A DNA stretch of 64,000 nucleotides from assembly GCA_964514105.1 (NCBI GenBank), contig CAZEPJ010000008.1, positions 19,595-83,594 on the forward strand, given 5' to 3'. The position numbers were made by a program, and so were the translations under genes. The notes beneath the pieces were generated by a model that made no database searches, was not told the origin of the DNA, and saw only the letters and a program-made list of their open reading frames with translations. Positions 58,909 through 64,000 of the stretch are shown in pieces. Origin of the DNA: CAZEPJ01 sp964514105. Lineage in GTDB: Bacteria > Desulfobacterota > Desulfocorpusculales > Desulfocorpusculum. Positions within the stretch are counted from its first letter, which is position 1; each line of letters begins with the position of its first letter.

Positions 58909-60336
58909 TCACAACCCTGAGAGGTCGGGCCGGCGCCGGTGCCAGTCGGTGGCCTGCTCGTAGGCCCACGCCACCCTCAGGGCCATCTCCTCCTGAAACG
59001 GCTTGGCGTAGACCATGAGCCCCATGGGGAGACCCTGGGAGGTGAAACCGCACGGGACCGACACGGCGCACAGGTTGAGGATGTTGCCGATGGAGGTGTT
59101 GCGCAGGTATCGGAGGTTGTATTCCCGGTAACTCTCCAGGGTGGCATCCACCACGCCCACGGGGCGAGCCGGGATTACGGTGGTGGGCACCAGCAGCGCC
59201 TCCACGTCCCGAAGCGTCTCCACGATGCGCCTTCGCAAGTCGGACCACTGCCTCAGCATGGCCACGTAGTCCTTGGCCTTGACGTCCTGTCCGACGATCA
59301 TCCGGTGGGCAACCACCGGGTCCAGTTCCTCGAAATGGCCGGCCAACCAGCGCTCGTTGATGAGGCAGGCCTCGGGCGCACTCGTCATCCCCACCTGCAT
59401 GGAGGCCAGGGCCTCGGGCGCCTCGGGCACGGCCAGGGAATCCACCCGGGCACCCAGGCCTTCCAGGATTCGCGCAGCCTCTCGGACCGCCTGGGCCACC
59501 TCCGGGTCGGCCTCCTCGAAGAAGGTCGTCTCCCCCAGGGCCAGGCGCAGCCCCTGGACCCCTCGCTTCAGGGTCTCCAGGACCGGCCCGGCCGGCACGC
59601 CCACAGTGGCCTCGTCCCCGGGGTCGGGGCCCTGGAGGGCCTCGTACACCAGGGCGGCGTCCTCTACGGTCCTCGCCAGGGGGCCGACGGAATCCAGCTG
59701 CCAGCTCAGGGGGTAGACCCCAGCCCGGCTGATGCGTCCCACGGTGGTCTTGAGGCCCACGGTGCCGCACAGGGAAGAGGGGATGCGCACCGAGCCCCCC
59801 GTGTCGCTGCCCAGGGCCATGGGAACCATCCCCGCGGCCACGGCCACGGCGCTTCCGCTGCTCGATCCGCCGGGGACATGGGGCTCGGCCCGCCAGGGGT
59901 TGTGGGGCGTTCCGTGGTGGTGGTTGATCCCCACACCGCCGTACGCGAACTGGACCGTGTTGGTCTTGCCCAGGAGGATCATGCCCGCCCGCGCCAGCCG
60001 GCGCACGGCGGCGCAATCCTCGGCCGCCACGTTGTCCTCCAGGAGGCGGCAGCCCGCCGTGGTCGGCAGGCCGTTGACGTCGAAGAGGTCCTTGACCGCA
60101 TAGGGAATGCCGTGGAGGGGACCCAGATCCTGCTTTCCCCGGAGGGCGTTTTCCGCGGCCTCGGCCTGGGCCGTGGCCCGATCCCTGGTGATGAGCCGAA
60201 ACGCGTTGAGTCGGCTATCCAGTCCCTCGGCCCGCTGCAAGAGGGCCTCGGTCAGCTCCACCGGGCTCAGGCGCCCGGCGTGGATCTCCCGGGACAGCTC
60301 GGCGAGGGAGGCAAAGGGCAGGTCCTGGCGCGACAT
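58909..60336 (-). CDS. Amidase-signature family protein (GatA-like)
   Basis: A 475-residue amidase. The Ser-cisSer-Lys triad is visible: Lys in YAVKDLFDV, GGSSSGSAVA, and GSDTGGSVRIPSS. It resembles GatA of the Asp/Glu-tRNA amidotransferase, but no gatB or gatC is near and several GatA-specific stretches differ, so a stand-alone amidase acting on aliphatic, aryl or peptide amides is likelier. The ATG at 60336 has AGGAAGGAG 9 bases upstream. It abuts the flavin reductase remnant, so a deletion may have joined the two. Confidence 0.88.
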   Translation of the reverse strand: MSRQDLPFASLAELSREIHAGRLSPVELTEALLQRAEGLDSRLNAFRLITRDRATAQAEAAENALRGKQDLGPLHGIPYAVKDLFDVNGLPTTAGCRLLEDNVAAEDCAAVRRLARAGMILLGKTNTVQFAYGGVGINHHHGTPHNPWRAEPHVPGGSSSGSAVAVAAGMVPMALGSDTGGSVRIPSSLCGTVGLKTTVGRISRAGVYPLSWQLDSVGPLARTVEDAALVYEALQGPDPGDEATVGVPAGPVLETLKRGVQGLRLALGETTFFEEADPEVAQAVREAARILEGLGARVDSLAVPEAPEALASMQVGMTSAPEACLINERWLAGHFEELDPVVAHRMIVGQDVKAKDYVAMLRQWSDLRRRIVETLRDVEALLVPTTVIPARPVGVVDATLESYREYNLRYLRNTSIGNILNLCAVSVPCGFTSQGLPMGLMVYAKPFQEEMALRVAWAYEQATDWHRRRPDLSGL

Positions 60337-60428
60337 GTTCTGCAGCTCCTTCCTCGGGTTTTCAGGGACTTTACCACAACCCGCCGGCATTGACATCCCC
60401 TGGCACCCACATGGCCGAAGCCCGCGAG

Positions 60429-60459
60429 TTGGTCAGATCCCCATGTCCCGGCTTACAAT
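60429..60459 (+). promoter_or_regulatory. Possible promoter of the ElyC-like gene
   Basis: TTGGTC (60429-60434), 19-bp spacer, TACAAT (60454-60459). A good -10 with a long spacer; about 105 bases upstream of the ATG. Confidence 0.45.
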
Positions 60460-60565
60460 AAGGATGCACAAGCAGTCCGGCCGAGAGGCGGCATGCAGCC
60501 GGGCCCAAACCCGGCAGGCGACCCGCGGGTTCGACGCGGGGCAACGGGCTGGCAAGGAGGCTGGC

Positions 60566-61342
60566 ATGTTCCTCTTGAAGAAGATCGTCTCGCCCTTGTT
60601 TTATCCCATGCCCGTGGGGCTGGGGCTCCTGCTGGTGGGGCTGATCCTCCTGTGGGTGGGACGCAGGCAGCGGGCCGGTCGGCTCCTGGCCTCGCTGGGG
60701 TTTCTGTTCCTGGCGGCCCTGAGCTGGGGGCCCGTGCCCGACGCCCTGGTGGCGCCCTTGGAGGCGAAGTACCCTCCGCTGCGTTCGGTGCAGGGGCTGG
60801 GGGACGTCCGATGGGTGGTGGTGCTGGGTGGGGGGCACACCTCGGACCCGGCGCTTCCGGCCACGAGCCAGATTGACGATAGCTCCCTGGTGCGTCTCGT
60901 GGAGGGGATCCGCATTCATCGGATGCTGCCCGAGAGCCGCCTCGTCTTGTCGGGGGGGTCGGTCTTCGACCCCGTGCCAAATGCCGAGGTCATGGCCGAC
61001 GTGGCCTGGGCGCTGGGGGTGGGTCGGGAGGCCATGGTCCTGGAGAGGGCATCCCGGGACACCCAGGACCAGGCCCTGGAGGTTCTCAAGCTGGTGGGTC
61101 GACAGCGTATCGTGCTCGTGACCTCGGCCATGCACATGGCGCGCTCGGTGGAGCTCTTCCGAGCGGTGGGGATCCAGCTCATACCCGCACCCACAGGGCA
61201 TCTGGTCAAGGCGGAGCAGGGGAGCAACCCGGGGCGGCGGTTCCCCGGCCCCGAGGGGATTCGCAAGGTGCAGCGGGCCGTCCACGAGTACCTGGGCATG
61301 GCCTGGTTGAAGGTGCAGGGCATGTATCGTAGGGTGGGTTGA
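60566..61342 (+). CDS. DUF218 membrane protein, ElyC/YdcF-like
   Basis: A 258-residue inner-membrane protein. Two hydrophobic segments lie at about 14-35 and 42-60; the DUF218 domain follows (VVVLGGGHTSD, SRLVLSGGSVFD, VTSAMHMARSVELFRAVG). ElyC in E. coli is linked to envelope and lipid carrier metabolism. The ATG follows AAGGAGG. It is upstream of surE by 138 bases with its own promoter between. Substrate unknown. Confidence 0.88.
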   Translation: MFLLKKIVSPLFYPMPVGLGLLLVGLILLWVGRRQRAGRLLASLGFLFLAALSWGPVPDALVAPLEAKYPPLRSVQGLGDVRWVVVLGGGHTSDPALPATSQIDDSSLVRLVEGIRIHRMLPESRLVLSGGSVFDPVPNAEVMADVAWALGVGREAMVLERASRDTQDQALEVLKLVGRQRIVLVTSAMHMARSVELFRAVGIQLIPAPTGHLVKAEQGSNPGRRFPGPEGIRKVQRAVHEYLGMAWLKVQGMYRRVG

Positions 61343-61411
61343 ACCAAGCGAGCCTTCCGCGCCCCAGTGACGGTGCGAGCGGGATCAGGGCGCGCCGTGG
61401 AGGGGGAGTGG

Positions 61412-61441
61412 TTGGACATCCGGGGGGCGGCGTGTTATAAG
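61412..61441 (+). promoter_or_regulatory. Sigma-70 promoter of the surE cluster
   Basis: TTGGAC (61412-61417), 18-bp spacer, TATAAG (61436-61441) with extended TG. The start would be about 30 nt before the surE ATG. Confidence 0.55.
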
Positions 61442-61480
61442 GATCCAAAGCCGGGCAGGGGGGCGAGAAGCGCAGGGCGA

Positions 61481-62251
61481 ATGGGTCTTATCCTGGTTTC
61501 CAACGATGACGGCATTCAGTCGGAGGGCCTCCAAGCACTTGTGGACGCCCTCCGTTGTATTGGGGATGTGGTGGTGGTGGCGCCGGACCGGGAGCAAAGC
61601 GCCGTGAGCCACGCCCTGACCATGGATCGCCCCCTGCGCATCCACGGCATCGAGCCCGGCGTGTACTCCGTGGACGGCACTCCGACGGACTGCATCCTGC
61701 TGGGTGTCAATCGCCTCTGCGGGAATCGAGCGCCCGACCTCGTGGTATCGGGCATCAACAAGGGCGCCAACCTGGGCGACGACATCGTGTACTCCGGGAC
61801 GGTCTCCGCGGCCATGGAGGGCGCCCGGCTGGGGATCCCGTCGTTTGCCGTGTCCCTGGCGGCGAGGCGCGACTTCCTTTTCGAGACTGCGGCGGCCTTT
61901 GCCCGCGAGCTGGCTTGTTGGCTGGTGGGGCGGGCGGCCGAGAGGCCCCCCCTGCTCAATGTCAACGTCCCCAATCTGGCGCCCGACCGAATCCGAGGGG
62001 TCCGTATCACCCGCCAGGGCAAGCGGATATACAATGGAGCCGTGGTGGAGAAGACAGACCCTCGAGGCCGCAAGTACTACTGGATCGCCGGAGACGAACC
62101 AAGCTTCGAACGGGTGGAGTCGTCGGACATCCAGGCGGTGGAAGCGGGATGGATCTCCATCACCCCGCTGCAGCAGGACATGACGGACTACGAGGCGTTG
62201 AGGACCCTGGCGGGATCGGATATCGGTGGACTGCTCGGCCTCCAGGGGTGA
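61481..62251 (+). CDS. surE: 5'-nucleotidase SurE
   Basis: Metal-dependent nucleoside monophosphatase, a stress survival protein. The signature LVSNDDGI opens the protein; APDREQSAVSHALT, VDGTPTDCILLG and VSGINKGANLGDDIVYSGTVSAAMEG are the conserved blocks with the metal ligands. Length (256) is typical. The ATG at 61481 is preceded by a weak GCAGGGCGA site. The downstream pcm gene starts 110 bases later and nlpD-like follows, giving the surE-pcm-nlpD order known in other Proteobacteria. Confidence 0.96.
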   Translation: MGLILVSNDDGIQSEGLQALVDALRCIGDVVVVAPDREQSAVSHALTMDRPLRIHGIEPGVYSVDGTPTDCILLGVNRLCGNRAPDLVVSGINKGANLGDDIVYSGTVSAAMEGARLGIPSFAVSLAARRDFLFETAAAFARELACWLVGRAAERPPLLNVNVPNLAPDRIRGVRITRQGKRIYNGAVVEKTDPRGRKYYWIAGDEPSFERVESSDIQAVEAGWISITPLQQDMTDYEALRTLAGSDIGGLLGLQG

Positions 62252-62361
62252 AGGAAACAAGCTTCCAAGGAGAGCTGGCCAGGGCACGGGAGGGCCGGGT
62301 TCGCTTGGGGCCGCGGCGGGGCGAAGGGGGGCGGGAAGGGAGGGCCCGGGGGCCGGGGAAG

Positions 62362-63009
62362 ATGGTGAAGGACTACGAGATCGCCCGCCGAAAAATGGTG
62401 GAGACCCAGATCGTTGCGCGGGGGGTGAAGGACCCCCGGGTCCTGGAGGCCATGCGGGCTGTCCCCCGCCACCTCTTTCTGGAAGAGGGGATGTGGGACC
62501 AGGCCTATCAGGACCATCCCCTGCCCATCGGCGACAAGCAGACCATCTCCCAGCCGTACATCGTGGCCCTCATGACCGAGGCCCTGGAACTGACGCCCGC
62601 GGACCGGGTGCTGGAGATCGGCACGGGCTCGGGATATCAGACGGCGATCCTGGCGACGCTGGCCCGGTGGGTTTACTCGGTGGAGCGGATCCGTGCCCTT
62701 GCCATCCGGGCGAGACGAACCTTGGACCAGCTCCGCCTCTACAACATCTCCATCCGCATCGGGGACGGCTCGGAGGGCTGGGAGGACAACGGGCCGTACG
62801 ATGCCATCATGGTGACGGCGGGCTCTCCCGACGTGCCCCAGCCCCTGAAGGCACAACTGGCCGACGGGGGCCGGCTGGTCGTGCCGGTGGGCGATCGGTT
62901 TTCCCAGTCCTTGTGGAAGGTCACCCGGTCCGGCAGCCAATACCGGAACGACGACTTGGGCGGGTGTCGATTCGTGGACCTCATCGGGAGGTACGGTTGG
63001 AGCGCATAG
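62362..63009 (+). CDS. pcm: Protein-L-isoaspartate O-methyltransferase
   Basis: Repairs damaged aspartyl and asparaginyl residues with S-adenosylmethionine. ARRKMVETQIVARGVKDPRVLEAM, DHPLPIGDKQTISQPYIVALMTE and VLEIGTGSGYQTAIL are the PCMT hallmarks. The 215-residue length is normal. The ATG at 62362 follows GGGGAAG. surE and the LysM peptidase gene flank it. Confidence 0.96.
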   Translation: MVKDYEIARRKMVETQIVARGVKDPRVLEAMRAVPRHLFLEEGMWDQAYQDHPLPIGDKQTISQPYIVALMTEALELTPADRVLEIGTGSGYQTAILATLARWVYSVERIRALAIRARRTLDQLRLYNISIRIGDGSEGWEDNGPYDAIMVTAGSPDVPQPLKAQLADGGRLVVPVGDRFSQSLWKVTRSGSQYRNDDLGGCRFVDLIGRYGWSA

Positions 63010-63038
63010 TCGTTGGGCTGCGGGCAAGGTGACGGCCC

Positions 63039-63767
63039 ATGAGGAGGGGTGGGGGATGGTGGATCGGCCTGCTGATCTGCCTGATTGTCACGGCCTGCGG
63101 TGAGGCCAAGCGGCCGACGGCCCGGCCGACGAGACCCCGCCCCCCCCTGGAGCACAAGGAGGAGCGGGCCCAGGGTTTCTACCACGTGGTCTCCCGCGGC
63201 GAGAACCTCTGGCGCATCTGCAAGGCGTACGGCGCCGACCTCCAGCAGGTGGCCGAGTACAACAATATCCAGGATGTGGCCCAGATCAAGGTCGGCCAGA
63301 AGATCTTCATCCCAGGGGCCAAGGGGGCGCGCAAGGTCGATGTCCCCACCTCCCCCCTGGGTCCCGCCGAACCCACCCCCAGGATCGAGGTGTACAGGGG
63401 AAAGCTGATCTGGCCGCTGCGGGGCCAGCTTTCCTCCCAGTTCGGGGTGCGCGACGGGTTCAAGCACGCAGGGGTAGACATCGTTGCACCGCTGGGAACG
63501 CCCATTCTGGCGGCGGCGGCGGGCGAGGTGGCCTACCGGGGCCAGCTCCGCGGGTACGGCAACATCATCATCCTCAAGCATTCCGAAGAGTTCACCACGG
63601 TGTACGCCCACCTCAAGGATTGGCTCGTCCAAGAGCACCAGAGTGTGAGGCAAGGAGAGGCCATCGCCACGGTGGGCAACACGGGCCAGAGCGAGGGGGC
63701 CCACCTGCACTTCGAGGTCCGTGTGCGCAACCAGCCCCGAAACCCCCTGTTCTACCTCCCGGAGTAG
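63039..63767 (+). CDS. LysM-M23 peptidase lipoprotein, NlpD-like
   Basis: A 242-residue lipoprotein. The signal ends in a lipobox-like IVTAC (Cys20). A LysM domain (about 45-95: FYHVVSRGENLWRICKAY, IKVGQKIFIPG) and an M23 LytM domain (about 125-240) follow. HAGVD and HLHFE retain the zinc-binding H...D and HxH, so it may be catalytically active, unlike E. coli NlpD. The ATG at 63039 follows an AAGGTGAC region with a weak ribosome site. Downstream of surE and pcm, it fits the conserved surE-pcm-nlpD arrangement, and probably acts in septal cell wall splitting. Confidence 0.92.
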   Translation: MRRGGGWWIGLLICLIVTACGEAKRPTARPTRPRPPLEHKEERAQGFYHVVSRGENLWRICKAYGADLQQVAEYNNIQDVAQIKVGQKIFIPGAKGARKVDVPTSPLGPAEPTPRIEVYRGKLIWPLRGQLSSQFGVRDGFKHAGVDIVAPLGTPILAAAAGEVAYRGQLRGYGNIIILKHSEEFTTVYAHLKDWLVQEHQSVRQGEAIATVGNTGQSEGAHLHFEVRVRNQPRNPLFYLPE

Positions 63768-63816
63768 AAGGGGTCTTTGGCCGGCCATCCCCTGGGCCGG
63801 AGGCGGGGCTCCGGAG

Positions 63817-63846
63817 TTGACAGGCCTCCCGCTCCCTCGGGATAAT
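63817..63846 (+). promoter_or_regulatory. Promoter of tRNA-Leu
   Basis: TTGACA (63817-63822), 18-bp spacer, GATAAT (63841-63846), 7 bases before the mature tRNA 5' end. Confidence 0.75.
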
Positions 63847-63853
63847 CAGCCAT

Positions 63854-63941
63854 GCCTGGGTGGCGGAGCCGGCAGACGCAAGGGACTTAAAATCCCTTGG
63901 GGCTAGTCCCCGTGCGGGTTCGATCCCCGCCCCAGGCACCA
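63854..63941 (+). tRNA. tRNA-Leu, anticodon UAA
   Basis: Acceptor arms GCCTGGG (63854-63860) and CCCAGGC (63931-63937) pair fully, followed by discriminator A and an encoded CCA (63939-63941). The anticodon arm AGGGA-CTTAAAA-TCCCT has anticodon TAA. The T arm GCGGG-TTCGATC-CCCGC (63914-63930) is perfect. The long variable arm and total of 88 bases mark a type II leucine tRNA. It is transcribed from a strong promoter directly upstream. Confidence 0.97.
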
Positions 63942-64000
63942 TCTTTGACTCATTTTCGACAGTTTGTTATGAGGAGTGATTCAATTTCAGGTAGTTACGG
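63942..64000. other. AT-rich tail after tRNA-Leu
   Basis: The last 59 bases are about 37% GC by count, against roughly two thirds elsewhere in the window. No gene can be assigned. The switch exactly at the tRNA 3' end is typical of integrated elements, but only these bases are visible. Confidence 0.55.

Noticed and set aside
1..64000. CRISPR arrays, insertion sequences, rRNA genes
   Set aside because: No regular direct repeats, transposase motifs or rRNA sequence were seen anywhere in the window.

Overview
This window is a compact, very GC-rich (roughly two thirds G+C by eye) bacterial chromosome segment with about 45 protein genes, one tRNA gene and short spacers. It holds no rRNA operon, insertion sequence or CRISPR array. 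The gene mix suggests a member of the Deltaproteobacteria/Desulfobacterota: a type IV pilus secretin and PilB motor, an MglA-type Ras-like GTPase with roadblock partners, an NtrC-type regulator, a PATAN-type response regulator, a PurL of about 990 residues carrying PurS-like sequence, DUF362 iron-sulfur proteins, and a histidine kinase with a cysteine-rich lid. The lineage is an inference; no marker here fixes genus or family.

Layout. (1) 1-10.5 kb: the 3' part of pilQ with a strong terminator, then a soluble PAS histidine kinase and an NtrC-family regulator. A near-perfect sigma-54 promoter sequence lies in the next spacer. It precedes a signalling operon: receiver-PATAN-roadblock protein, roadblock protein, MglA-like GTPase, CheW-domain protein and two TPR proteins. 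This is most simply read as a surface-motility/polarity control module sitting beside pilus genes. (2) 10.6-15.6 kb: efp, then on the minus strand a PHP/zinc-ribbon/UvrD helicase fusion and moaA. (3) 15.7-31.1 kb: a plus-strand housekeeping run: PilZ protein, cmk, rpsA, sppA, ppx, guaB, guaA, dnaE, accA, a site-2 protease homologue, trpS and scpA, with many 4-base or near overlaps. (4) 31.2-33.2 kb: pilB, with its own promoter and a leader of about 200 nt. (5) 33.2-39 kb: a split phosphotransferase/kinase pair on the minus strand, then an aminotransferase followed by an unusual single-chain GcvT-serine hydroxymethyltransferase fusion. (6) 39-45.4 kb: mostly minus-strand genes (carboxymuconolactone decarboxylase-like, cysQ-like, a nuclease-fold hypothetical, a secreted retropepsin-like protease, purL) plus a 29-residue membrane peptide gene on the plus strand.

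(7) 45.5-50.9 kb: three tandem paralogous secreted caspase-like proteases, each with a conserved His/Cys dyad, an EF-hand-like calcium loop, a variable linker and a C-terminal DUF1566/Lcl domain. This is the most unusual locus in the window. (8) 51-60.4 kb: a DUF362-ferredoxin protein, a class III CoA-transferase, an enoyl-CoA hydratase, a GAF hybrid histidine kinase, a histone-deacetylase-family hydrolase, a Tat-exported DUF362 protein, a decayed flavin reductase remnant and an amidase. (9) 60.5-63.8 kb: a DUF218/ElyC-like envelope protein and a surE-pcm-nlpD-type cluster. (10) A tRNA-Leu(UAA) gene ends the window; the bases after it drop abruptly in GC, so a genomic island could start there.

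Promoters, hairpins and start codons were judged by eye from sequence, and functions come from recognisable motifs; no database search was possible.
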